Source: Salinivibrio socompensis S35
GTDB lineage: Bacteria; Pseudomonadota; Gammaproteobacteria; Enterobacterales; Vibrionaceae
Direction of reading: 5' to 3'
Assembly (NCBI RefSeq): GCF_000513715.1
Contig: NZ_AQOD01000037.1
Coordinates: 103 to 56,418, forward strand
DNA length: 56,316 bases
In this document: positions 19,532 to 28,089 of the stretch, piece after piece
Layout of the letters: each line of letters starts with the position of its first letter
How positions within the stretch are numbered: the first letter of the stretch is position 1
Translations under genes and position numbers: made by a program
The notes under the pieces: generated by a model
The model's database searches: none
Seen by the model: only the letters and a program-made list of their open reading frames with translations
Told to the model about the DNA's origin: nothing

Positions 19532-20272
19532 ATGAAAAAACTGGCATTAGTAACTGGCGCAAAAGGCGGCATAGGATCAGCAATCACCGAAAAACTAGTT
19601 CAAGATGATTATCGCGTCATTGCGACACACTTCACGGGCGGGGCCCAATGCGCACAAGACTGGTTTGAAGAAAAAGGATTCAAGCAAGATCAAGTGCGCC
19701 TACTTGAGCTTGATGTCACCGACACAGATCAATGCGCCACCCGTATTGCCAAACTGCTTGAAGAAGAAGGCACTATTGACGTCTTGGTCAATAATGCTGG
19801 TATCACGCGTGACAGTGTATTCAAAAAGATGGATGCCGAAAAATGGCACGACGTTATCAACACCAACCTCAATAGCCTCTTTAACGTCACCCAACCTTTG
19901 TTCGCGGCAATGTGCGAAAAAGGCGGCGGACGTATCATTAATATCTCATCGGTGAATGGTCAGAAAGGTCAATTTGGTCAAGCAAACTATGCAGCGGCCA
20001 AAGCCGGTATGATGGGCTTTAGCAAATCTCTGGCTGCCGAGGGTGCCCGTGCAGGCGTGACTGTCAATGTGGTTGCGCCAGGGTATACCGCAACGCCAAT
20101 GGTAACCGCCATGCGCGATGACGTACTTGAGTCGATTACCAACCAAATTCCGATGAAACGCTTGGCGAAGCCAGAAGAGATCGCGGCATCGGTGGCTTAC
20201 TTGGCGAGCGAAGCAGGTGCATATATCACCGGTGAAACCTTATCGGTCAACGGCGGCCTGTACATGCAATAA
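19532..20272 (+). CDS. phaB: Acetoacetyl-CoA reductase PhaB
   Basis: Reduces acetoacetyl-CoA to (R)-3-hydroxybutyryl-CoA, usually with NADPH, for polyhydroxybutyrate synthesis. It is a short-chain dehydrogenase of 246 residues. The nucleotide-binding glycines are in VTGAKGGIGSA and the NNAG motif is in VLVNNAGITRD. The catalytic Ser-Tyr-Lys are in NISSVNGQKGQFGQANYAAAKAG, split over two motifs. It is first of four same-strand pha genes. Confidence 0.94.
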   Translation: MKKLALVTGAKGGIGSAITEKLVQDDYRVIATHFTGGAQCAQDWFEEKGFKQDQVRLLELDVTDTDQCATRIAKLLEEEGTIDVLVNNAGITRDSVFKKMDAEKWHDVINTNLNSLFNVTQPLFAAMCEKGGGRIINISSVNGQKGQFGQANYAAAKAGMMGFSKSLAAEGARAGVTVNVVAPGYTATPMVTAMRDDVLESITNQIPMKRLAKPEEIAASVAYLASEAGAYITGETLSVNGGLYMQ

Positions 20273-20287
20273 ATCAAGGATAGATTG

Positions 20288-21499
20288 ATGGAACGCATTT
20301 TTATTGTGGCGGCAAAACGTACCGCCATCGGTGCCTTTTCAGGCACACTCAAAGATGTCCCAACCGGACAATTGGCAGCCTATGCAATCAAAGGCGCATT
20401 AGCTGAGAGCCGATTAAATGGTGAGACTATCGACGAAGTGATTGTGGGTAATGTGATCAGCGCCGGGCAAGGAATGGGGATCGGCCGGCAAGCGGCGATC
20501 TATGCCGATATTCCTGCCAGTGTTCCCGCCTACTCTGTGAATATGGTTTGCGGTAGCGGTATGAAATCTATCATGGATGCGGTGACTCACATTCGCGCCG
20601 GTGATGCCCAGCTTGTCGTTGCTGCTGGGGTAGAAAATATGTCTCAAATCCCCTTTGCAGCAGCGGGAAACCTACGAACCGGGCAAAGAATGGGCAACTT
20701 TGCGATGAAAGATCTGCTCATTAATGACGGCCTCACCGATGTCTACAATCAATACCATATGGGTGTTACCGCGGAGAACGTCGCCAAAGAGGTGGGGATC
20801 ACCCGCGATCAACAGGATCAGTTTGCATTGAAAAGCCAGCAAAAGGCGATTGCGGCGATAGAGGCAGGTTACTTTAAAAATGAAATCACCCCTATTGAGA
20901 TTAAACAACGTAAACAGACCCTCACCTTCGATACCGATGAGTATCCTAAAGCAGACGCAACCCTTGAGGGATTGAGCAAATTACGCCCAGCCTTTGATAA
21001 AGAAGGCTCGGTGACCGCGGGTAATGCATCAGGTATCAACGATGGTGCCAGCGCGGTGATCTTAGCCTCCGAGTCGGCAGTGACCCAGCATGGTCTCACC
21101 CCATTAGCAGAAGTGAGTGCTTATGCGCAGCACGGGGTTGATCCTAGCGTGATGGGATTAGGCCCGGTGGGTGCAGTCAATACTGCACTCGATAAAGCCA
21201 ATCTCACTCTCGATAACATTGATTTATTTGAACTCAACGAGGCGTTTGCTGCGCAAGCACTCGGTGTGGTTCACCAATTGGCTGATCACCACAAAACGAC
21301 GACCGATGCCATCTTGGCACGTGCTAACGTCAATGGCGGAGCAATTGCACTGGGACACCCGCTTGGTGCATCCGGCAACCGGATTGTCGTGACCTTGCTA
21401 CACGAGCTCGCACGAAGAGGCGAAACCTATGGCGTCGCTTCTTTGTGTATTGGCGGCGGCATGGGTACCGCTTTAGTGATTAAGCGTACACAAGCATAA
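20288..21499 (+). CDS. phaA: Acetyl-CoA acetyltransferase (beta-ketothiolase) PhaA
   Basis: Condenses two acetyl-CoA into acetoacetyl-CoA, the first step of PHB synthesis. It is a 403-residue thiolase. The acyl-accepting cysteine is in NMVCGSGMKS near residue 87. The histidine is in GGAIALGHPLGASGNR, and the second cysteine in SLCIGGGMGTA near the C terminus. The ATG at 20288 follows an AAGGATAG ribosome-binding site 15 bases after the phaB stop. Confidence 0.94.
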   Translation: MERIFIVAAKRTAIGAFSGTLKDVPTGQLAAYAIKGALAESRLNGETIDEVIVGNVISAGQGMGIGRQAAIYADIPASVPAYSVNMVCGSGMKSIMDAVTHIRAGDAQLVVAAGVENMSQIPFAAAGNLRTGQRMGNFAMKDLLINDGLTDVYNQYHMGVTAENVAKEVGITRDQQDQFALKSQQKAIAAIEAGYFKNEITPIEIKQRKQTLTFDTDEYPKADATLEGLSKLRPAFDKEGSVTAGNASGINDGASAVILASESAVTQHGLTPLAEVSAYAQHGVDPSVMGLGPVGAVNTALDKANLTLDNIDLFELNEAFAAQALGVVHQLADHHKTTTDAILARANVNGGAIALGHPLGASGNRIVVTLLHELARRGETYGVASLCIGGGMGTALVIKRTQA

Positions 21500-21556
21500 A
21501 CGGACACTTGCGACCTTGGGGGTAATCCCCATAACAACACTATCAGGAGATACACC

Positions 21557-21904
21557 ATGTACACAGATATGTTTAAAGCGTTTTCTGAGCAATCTGAAAA
21601 AGCCTTGGCTCCCTATGTTAATTTCAACAAATTGGTAGCCAAAAACGTCGAAACGTTAACCGAACTGCAAATGAACGCGATGCGTACATACAGCTCGCTC
21701 GGTCTTGAGCAGATGAAAGCCGCCAGCGAAGTGAAAGATGTCAGCAGCATGACATCATTTAGCAGCCAGCAACTGGCAGCATTGACCAAGCTGTCTCAGC
21801 AAATGATGGATGACAGCACCAAATTGCAAAACATCGCCAAAGAGTTCAAAGAAGATATCGACAAAGTCACGGCTGACAACATGAAAGCCGGCACCCCAGC
21901 ATAA
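21557..21904 (+). CDS. phaP: Phasin, PhaP family
   Basis: A 115-residue, helical, amphipathic granule-coat protein that controls size and number of PHB granules. The FKAFSEQSEKALAPYVNFNKL start and the repeated LTELQMNAMRTYSSLGLEQMK helices match the phasin family. An AGGAGA site precedes the ATG. It lies between phaA and phaC, as in other Vibrionaceae PHB operons. Confidence 0.9.
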   Translation: MYTDMFKAFSEQSEKALAPYVNFNKLVAKNVETLTELQMNAMRTYSSLGLEQMKAASEVKDVSSMTSFSSQQLAALTKLSQQMMDDSTKLQNIAKEFKEDIDKVTADNMKAGTPA

Positions 21905-21982
21905 AGGCAGGTTACTGCACTATCGCCTGCTACTCACAGTGGCAGGCCTTTTTAGTGCTTTTCCGATCAAGAGGGCAACATT

Positions 21983-23809
21983 ATGTTTCATCACTTCTTT
22001 TCGGACTACCTTGCCAGGCTGCAAGAACAAAACCAGCAATGGTGGCAGGATCTTGAGCAGGGCAAGGCAGCCGTAGACACACCGTTTAATCAAGCCATGC
22101 AGGAAGTCAGCCTGCAAGACACTGCTCAATTGCTGGAAGGCGCGGCTCAACAGCCCGCTGCACTTCTACAAGTACAGATGCAGTGGTGGGAACAACAAAT
22201 GCAAATCTGGCAGAACGCCATGCTCGCCCGTGATAATACGGAAGAGGTGGTCAGCGAAGGTAGCGACGATAAACGTTTCAAGGACAAGGCATGGCAAGAA
22301 GATGTCCTCTATAACTTTATTAAGCAATCTTATCTGCTATTTGGGCGTACCTACATGGAAACCATTGAGGCCATCGAAGGGCTCGATGACAAAACCCGTG
22401 AGCGTCTCGCTTTTTTCTCTCGCCAAGCCATTAATGCCATGGCACCCAGTAACTACATCGCCACCAACCCAGAGTTGTTGAAAATGACGCTGGAATCCAA
22501 AGGTGAAAACTTACTGCGTGGTATGGAGCAGTTAAAACAAGACATGGAGTCTAGCGCAGACATCCTCAAAGTACGCATGACCAATAATAACGCCTTCCGT
22601 GTGGGTGATGACGTCGCGAACACCCCTGGAGACGTGGTTTATAGAAACGAGCTGTTCGAACTAATCCAATACCGTCCAGTCACCGAAAACGTCCATGCCA
22701 CACCTGTATTAGTGGTGCCGCCTTTTATCAATAAGTATTACATTCTCGATTTACGCGAGAAAAACTCATTGGTTCGTTGGTTGGTCGAACAAGGACATAC
22801 CGTGTTCCTTATGTCTTGGCGCAATCCTTCTGCTGAACAGGCTGACATTGGGTTTGAAGATTATGTCACGCAAGGGACAGTGAAAGCAGTTAGTGCCATT
22901 GAAGACATCACCGGCCAATCACAGATTAACGGTGTCGGCTATTGTATTGGCGGAACCGTATTGGCATGCACCATTGCTTACTACTCCGCCAAACGCATGA
23001 AAGCACGGATTAAGTCGGCGAGTTTCTTTACCACCTTACTCGACTTCTCTCAGCCTGGTGAAATTGGCGCCTACATTAATGACAGCATGATCCGTGCTAT
23101 AGAAGCGCAGAATACGGCTCGCGGTTACATGGATGGACGCTCGTTGAGTGTGACCTTTAGCTTGTTACGAGAAAACAGCCTCTATTGGAACTATTACATC
23201 GAGAACTACCTGAAAGGTAATAGTCCGGTCGACTTTGATTTGCTGTATTGGAACAGTGATAGTACTAATGTGGCGGCGAAGACTCATAACTTCATTCTGC
23301 GCGATTTGTACCTTGAAAATAAACTGGTGCAAGACAAAGGTGTCAAAGTCGGTGGCGTGTGGATTGACCTCAATAAGATCAAAGTCCCCAGCTACTTTAT
23401 TTCGACCAAAGAAGACCATATTGCCTTATGGCAAGGCACGTATCGCGGCGCGCTCAATGTCGGTGGCAACAAGACCTTCGTATTTGGGGGCGAGTCTGGC
23501 CATATTGCAGGGATTGTTAACCATCCTGTGAAGAAAAAATACGGCTTTTGGACCAATGATCACCTCGCGGATACGGCAGAAGAGTGGCTAGAAGGCGCGT
23601 CTCACCAGACAGGCTCATGGTGGACTCACTGGGAAAAATGGTTACGAAGTTATAGTCCGGCAGAGCAAGTTGCGCCTTATGCAATCGGTTCTGAAAACTA
23701 TCCGGTACTCTATGCCGCCCCCGGCGAGTATGTGTGTCAGGTACTGCCTGTAAAATCGGACGTTGAGTCGAACTCAGCCGAATCTGAGCCGGAGAAAGAA
23801 GAGGCTTAA
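21983..23809 (+). CDS. phaC: Class I poly(3-hydroxyalkanoate) synthase PhaC
   Basis: Polymerises (R)-3-hydroxybutyryl-CoA into PHB. It is 608 residues with a helical N-terminal domain and an alpha/beta-hydrolase catalytic domain. The lipase-like box is GVGYCIGG with the catalytic Cys at residue 321. The aspartate is in STKEDHIALW and the histidine in GGESGHIAGIVN. Conserved PPFINKYYILDL and SWRNPS blocks are present. The acidic C-terminal tail is poorly conserved. A terminator follows, closing the phaBAPC operon. Confidence 0.95.
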   Translation: MFHHFFSDYLARLQEQNQQWWQDLEQGKAAVDTPFNQAMQEVSLQDTAQLLEGAAQQPAALLQVQMQWWEQQMQIWQNAMLARDNTEEVVSEGSDDKRFKDKAWQEDVLYNFIKQSYLLFGRTYMETIEAIEGLDDKTRERLAFFSRQAINAMAPSNYIATNPELLKMTLESKGENLLRGMEQLKQDMESSADILKVRMTNNNAFRVGDDVANTPGDVVYRNELFELIQYRPVTENVHATPVLVVPPFINKYYILDLREKNSLVRWLVEQGHTVFLMSWRNPSAEQADIGFEDYVTQGTVKAVSAIEDITGQSQINGVGYCIGGTVLACTIAYYSAKRMKARIKSASFFTTLLDFSQPGEIGAYINDSMIRAIEAQNTARGYMDGRSLSVTFSLLRENSLYWNYYIENYLKGNSPVDFDLLYWNSDSTNVAAKTHNFILRDLYLENKLVQDKGVKVGGVWIDLNKIKVPSYFISTKEDHIALWQGTYRGALNVGGNKTFVFGGESGHIAGIVNHPVKKKYGFWTNDHLADTAEEWLEGASHQTGSWWTHWEKWLRSYSPAEQVAPYAIGSENYPVLYAAPGEYVCQVLPVKSDVESNSAESEPEKEEA

Positions 23810-23831
23810 TAGTTGTTTCACTGGGAAAATG

Positions 23832-23868
23832 GCGCCCCTACAGGAACACTGAGGGGCGTCACTTTTTA
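23832..23868 (+). terminator. Intrinsic terminator after phaC
   Basis: GCGCCCCT pairs with AGGGGCGT around a 12-base loop, followed by ACTTTTTA. Confidence 0.8.
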
Positions 23869-23898
23869 AAGGCGAGGAAAGCTTTAAAGCTGAATGAA

Positions 23899-24708
23899 TT
23901 AACCTCCACGACGCTGATCAGCGGCGATTAACTTTTGTAAGATGCGTGAGACCGCGACAAAACCGAAACTGGCTGTCACCATGGTTGCGGCACCGAAACC
24001 ACTGGCACAATCCATCCGTTTAGGCCCGTCTGCCGATGATTTACTCTCGCACACACTGCCATCCGGCTGCGGATATTTGAGCTGCTCGGTCGAGTAAACA
24101 CAATCAATCCCAAACTTGCGTCCTTTCGTTTTGGTAAAACCATAAAAGCGACGCAAATTGTTGCGCAGTTTTGCCGCCAACGGATCTTGAATGGTTTTGG
24201 TGAGATCTGTCACCTGGATTTGCGTTGGGTCAATCTGCCCACCAGCTCCCCCGACGGTAATCACTTTGATTTTATACCGCTTGCAATAGGCGAGCAAAGC
24301 CGTTTTCGGTTTGATACTATCAATGGCATCCAACACATAGTCAAAGCGTTGATCGATATATTCAGCAATATTATCCGGTGAGATAAAGTCATCAATGACA
24401 GTAACCTGACAGTCCGGATTAATCGCCGTAATTCGCTCTGCCATCACTTCACTCTTGCTTTGACCAACCGTACCTTTCAGCGCATGGATTTGTCGGTTGG
24501 TATTGGTCACGCACACGTCATCCATATCAATGAGGGTAATCGCACCAATCCCAGTACGCGCCAGTGATTCTGCCGCCCACGAGCCCACACCACCAATTCC
24601 AATCACACAGATGTGGCTTTGACTAAATACTTCGAGCGCACGCTGCCCGTAGAGCCTCGCGGTTCCACCAAAACGTTGCCAATATGCATCTGATAGCTGA
24701 TGTGTCAT
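23899..24708 (-). CDS. tcdA: tRNA threonylcarbamoyladenosine dehydratase TcdA (CsdL)
   Basis: An E1-like enzyme that uses ATP to cyclise t6A37 to ct6A37 in tRNA. The nucleotide-binding motif is CVIGIGGVGSWAAESLARTG. Conserved DMDDVCVTNTNRQIHAL, GGAGGQIDPTQIQVTDL and KRMDCASGFGAATMVTASF follow. It is 269 residues from the ATG at 24708, chosen because it aligns with the E. coli start. In-frame starts to 24729 are possible. Confidence 0.94.
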   Translation of the reverse strand: MTHQLSDAYWQRFGGTARLYGQRALEVFSQSHICVIGIGGVGSWAAESLARTGIGAITLIDMDDVCVTNTNRQIHALKGTVGQSKSEVMAERITAINPDCQVTVIDDFISPDNIAEYIDQRFDYVLDAIDSIKPKTALLAYCKRYKIKVITVGGAGGQIDPTQIQVTDLTKTIQDPLAAKLRNNLRRFYGFTKTKGRKFGIDCVYSTEQLKYPQPDGSVCESKSSADGPKRMDCASGFGAATMVTASFGFVAVSRILQKLIAADQRRGG

Positions 24709-24740
24709 ACCCATCTCTTTGTTCATCAAGCCGAGGGCGG

Positions 24741-25658
24741 TTATACCGACTTGCTTGCCGGATGTCTAGCCAGATCCGCACCAAACGCATCACACAGCCA
24801 ATTCACAACTTGAGTAACAGCTGGCGAGCGCTGCTTATACCGCGCGCTGTAAAGGTAATAGCCATAGCCGCTATCTATGCTTAAACCCAACGGGTTAACA
24901 ATCTGATGGTTTGACAGGGTGGCTGGAGCCATAAAGGTCGGGATCAACGCCATCCCCATCTGTTGCTTTACCCCTTCAAGCGCCATAAAAAAGTGCTCAA
25001 AACCTGCGCCATATTGCGGATTGCTATCAGCCAGTCCAAATTGCTGCCAAAACTGCTCCCACAGTGAAGGACGCGTTAAGTGAGAAAGGACCGGAATGCT
25101 CGATAACAACGCAGTTCGGTCGAGAGGCTCTGGCAGCAAGGTCGCTGATGCAACAAGCAATAAGTGCTCGCGAATCAAACAGACTCCTTGCGCGCCTGCC
25201 TGCTGATGAGGCTGACAGCGGATTAAAATATCCAGTTCGCTCTCTTTCCCTTGAGGCACATAATCACTGGCACTGACCACCACAGAAATATCAGGATACT
25301 GCGATTTAAACGCTGGCAGTTGGGGGATCAACCACAGGCTGGCAAATGATGGCGGTACCAGCAAACTGACTGACTCGTGCTGTATGCTTTGCTGACGCGC
25401 CTGTGCGGTGGCATTAGCAATATCATTCACGCTGGCCGATATCATAGTTAAATAAGGCTCACCGACACGGTTGAGTCTTACTCCACCAGCGTGTCGCTCA
25501 AAGAGTGGTTGACCAATCCCTTCTTCGAGCTGCTGTATTTGCTTGCTCACCGTACTTTGGCTGACATGCAATACCTTGGCAGCTTCTGAAAAGCTCCCCG
25601 CCTGTGCCACCGCAATCAGTGTTTGTAACGAACGCATCGACGGCAAACGCACATTCAT
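24741..25658 (-). CDS. LysR family regulator, probably of the adjacent aminotransferase/BKACE genes
   Basis: A 305-residue LysR-type regulator. The helix-turn-helix is AGSFSEAAKVLHVSQSTVSKQIQQLEE near residues 19-45, and the rest is a substrate-sensing domain with a GcvA-like layout. It is transcribed away from the aminotransferase with about 100 bp between the start codons, the usual arrangement for a LysR protein controlling a divergent catabolic operon. The inducer is unknown. It may be the amine or amino acid degraded by the neighbouring enzymes. Confidence 0.85.
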   Translation of the reverse strand: MNVRLPSMRSLQTLIAVAQAGSFSEAAKVLHVSQSTVSKQIQQLEEGIGQPLFERHAGGVRLNRVGEPYLTMISASVNDIANATAQARQQSIQHESVSLLVPPSFASLWLIPQLPAFKSQYPDISVVVSASDYVPQGKESELDILIRCQPHQQAGAQGVCLIREHLLLVASATLLPEPLDRTALLSSIPVLSHLTRPSLWEQFWQQFGLADSNPQYGAGFEHFFMALEGVKQQMGMALIPTFMAPATLSNHQIVNPLGLSIDSGYGYYLYSARYKQRSPAVTQVVNWLCDAFGADLARHPASKSV

Positions 25659-25759
25659 TAAGCCATTCCTTTTTTGCATGCCTGGTGAAAATATATCCTT
25701 TGCGGTTCAAAACACAAGCCCACCATACTGACTTATCCATTTTTGGTAGAGGCCGTCCT

Positions 25760-27088
25760 ATGAGCCATGTCTTTCACCGCCATTGTCATCACCTTCCTCC
25801 CACCATCGCCAGTGGTCAAGGGGTCTATCTAACAGATACTCAAGGTAAGCGGTATCTCGATGCCTGCGGAGGCGCTGCCGTGTCTTGTCTTGGTCACAAC
25901 CACCCAGCTGTTTTAGAGGCTATCCATCATCAGCTTGATGCGATTCCTTATGCGCATACTGGCTTTTTTACCTCAGAAAGCAGTGAAGCGCTCGCCGATA
26001 TGTTGACGGGTCTTGCGCCTCCCTCGATGAATCACGCTTACTTGGTCAGTGGTGGCTCAGAGGCCATGGAAACCGCACTCAAACTCGCCCGCCAGTATTG
26101 GGTCGAAGTAGGCGAGCCTCAGCGACAACACTTTATAGCACGTCGCCAAAGCTACCACGGTAATACACTCGGGGCACTGTCCGTGGGTGGCAACGCATGG
26201 CGACGCGCCCCCTTTGCGCCGTTGTTGATGGATACCAGTCTGATTGCGCCCTGTTACGCCTATCGTGATCAACGCGCCGATGAAACCGGATATGAGTACG
26301 GACAACGTGTGGCGAACGAGCTTGAAGCCATGCTGTTAGAGAAAGGACCAGAGACCGTCATCGGATTTGTCGCTGAGCCTGTCGTCGGAGCAACAGCTGG
26401 CGCATTGATCGCAGAAGCAGGCTATTTTAAGCGTATTCGTGAGATCTGCGACCAGTACAATATTTTGCTGATTCTTGATGAAGTGATGTGCGGCACCGGA
26501 CGCACTGGACGCTTTTTCGCTTTTGAGCACGAAAGCATCGTTCCGGATATTGTCGCCATCGCCAAAGGACTGGCTGCCGGTTATCAACCTATTGGCGCCA
26601 CCTTGGTCACTGATCGCCTCTATGAAGCGATAGCCTCAGGTTCAGGCTTTTTCCAACATGGCCACACCTTCATGGCCCACCCAACGGCATGTGCTGCCGC
26701 CTTGGCGACGCTCACCACCATTCAGCAAGAAGGTTTAATCGACGCCGCTGAGGAGCAAGGAAAGACGCTCAAAACGTTGCTACACCGTCAGTTCGATTCG
26801 CACCCTTTTGTCGGCGACATTCGTGGCCGAGGGCTATTTTTAGCGTTGGAGCTCGTAGCAGACAAAACCAGTAAGCGCCCCTTTTCATCTGATCTCGCGC
26901 TCCATCAGACGATAAAACAAACCGCCGTGCATAACGGACTGATGTGCTATCCCATGGGCGGCACCATTGATGGTAAACACGGGCATCACGTCCTGCTCGC
27001 ACCACCGTATATTATTGAAGCACCTCATATTGAAGCGATAGTCGATAAGCTAGCACTGACATTTGAGATGTGCTTGCCTTGCCCATAA
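25760..27088 (+). CDS. Class III PLP-dependent aminotransferase (omega-transaminase-like)
   Basis: A 442-residue fold-type I aminotransferase. Conserved blocks are LDACGGAAVSCLGHNHPAV near the N terminus, YLVSGGSEAMETALKLARQY, RRQSYHGNTLGALS, ILILDEVMCGTGRTGRFFA and the PLP-lysine block DIVAIAKGLAAGYQPIGA. Class III enzymes act on omega-amino acids, diamines or beta-amino acids. The exact substrate cannot be read from sequence. The ATG at 25760 follows TAGAGG; a longer frame exists upstream but overlaps the divergent LysR gene. It is followed 28 bases later by the BKACE gene. Confidence 0.87.
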   Translation: MSHVFHRHCHHLPPTIASGQGVYLTDTQGKRYLDACGGAAVSCLGHNHPAVLEAIHHQLDAIPYAHTGFFTSESSEALADMLTGLAPPSMNHAYLVSGGSEAMETALKLARQYWVEVGEPQRQHFIARRQSYHGNTLGALSVGGNAWRRAPFAPLLMDTSLIAPCYAYRDQRADETGYEYGQRVANELEAMLLEKGPETVIGFVAEPVVGATAGALIAEAGYFKRIREICDQYNILLILDEVMCGTGRTGRFFAFEHESIVPDIVAIAKGLAAGYQPIGATLVTDRLYEAIASGSGFFQHGHTFMAHPTACAAALATLTTIQQEGLIDAAEEQGKTLKTLLHRQFDSHPFVGDIRGRGLFLALELVADKTSKRPFSSDLALHQTIKQTAVHNGLMCYPMGGTIDGKHGHHVLLAPPYIIEAPHIEAIVDKLALTFEMCLPCP

Positions 27089-27115
27089 CGACAGATTGAG
27101 CCAAGAGGAAAAAAA

Positions 27116-27946
27116 ATGCTAGACGCAAGGACGATCATGGTTGCCCCCAATGGTGCGCACTTACAGCCGACACACCATCCGCGAGTGCCAGTCACAGGCG
27201 AGCAGCTTATTCACTGCCTTCAAGCATGTGCCGAGGCAGGCGCAACCATGGCCCACATCCATGCCCGTGATGAACAAGGAGCACATAGCCTAGACCCCAT
27301 CATTAATCAACGCCTTTACCAGCAAGTGCAAGACGCTGTCGGTGATCGTATGGTGATTCAACTCACCACCGAAGCCGTAGGCCGCTATTCCCCCCTGCAA
27401 CAAATGGCGCTGATTAAAGTCATCAAACCCGAAGCCGCTTCCTTTGCGCTACGAGAGCTTATCCCCGACCATCAGCCCCCAAGCAAAGCGGTAAGAGATT
27501 TTTTTGCTTGGACGGTTGAGGCTCGGATTTACAGCCAGTTTATTCTCTATCACCCCAGTGAACTGGCACGCTACTACACGCTGCGCGAACAAGGCATTTT
27601 GCCCTCACAAGGTCACCACCTGCTTTTTGTTGCAGGGCGAGATCGGACTCCACCCCGAGGCACATCCGAAGATGTCGTCGTCATGTATCATGCGCTTCAC
27701 GCCGATAACACCATTCCTTGGTCTGTCTGCGCATTTGGGTGTGATGAAAGTCGCTGTGTAACGACAGCCGCGTTACTAGGCGGTGACGTTCGAATCGGCT
27801 TTGAAAACAACACCCAACACATCGATCACAGCCAAGCACTCGATAACGCATCACAGATCACAAATTTACGCAACACACTGGAAAACCTGGGATATTGTAC
27901 TAAACCTGTACAAGCACTAAGACAAACCATGACCCAATCGTTTTAA
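27116..27946 (+). CDS. Beta-keto acid cleavage enzyme (BKACE, DUF849 family)
   Basis: A 276-residue TIM-barrel enzyme of the family founded by 3-keto-5-aminohexanoate cleavage enzyme. These enzymes combine a beta-keto acid with acetyl-CoA to give acetoacetate and a new acyl-CoA. The metal-binding histidines are in AHIHARDEQG (residues 47 and 49) and the glutamate in IGFENN (residue 230), close to the Kce positions 46, 48 and 230. The N-terminal APNGAH and the FVAGRD loop are also typical. Coupled to the aminotransferase upstream, it predicts conversion of an amino acid to its beta-keto acid and then to acetoacetate. Confidence 0.85.
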   Translation: MLDARTIMVAPNGAHLQPTHHPRVPVTGEQLIHCLQACAEAGATMAHIHARDEQGAHSLDPIINQRLYQQVQDAVGDRMVIQLTTEAVGRYSPLQQMALIKVIKPEAASFALRELIPDHQPPSKAVRDFFAWTVEARIYSQFILYHPSELARYYTLREQGILPSQGHHLLFVAGRDRTPPRGTSEDVVVMYHALHADNTIPWSVCAFGCDESRCVTTAALLGGDVRIGFENNTQHIDHSQALDNASQITNLRNTLENLGYCTKPVQALRQTMTQSF

Positions 27947-27996
27947 CCCAATACTATTGCTTGCAAATATTGTTAAAAGATTGAAAAAATAGCGCG

Positions 27997-28032
27997 GTGA
28001 CACTTTATTGTCATCTTGTCATCGAGTGTCAC
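27997..28032. promoter_or_regulatory. Inverted repeat upstream of the TAXI gene
   Basis: GTGACACT and AGTGTCAC form an 8-bp inverted repeat 20 bases apart, with TTGTCATC duplicated inside. It lies 58-93 bp before the TAXI start codon and is a possible operator or mRNA hairpin. Confidence 0.45.
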
Positions 28033-28089
28033 ACCATCTTCGAGGGTGCGCCCGGATAGCAACCTCTAACTTAAAAAGGAATCTTAAGC

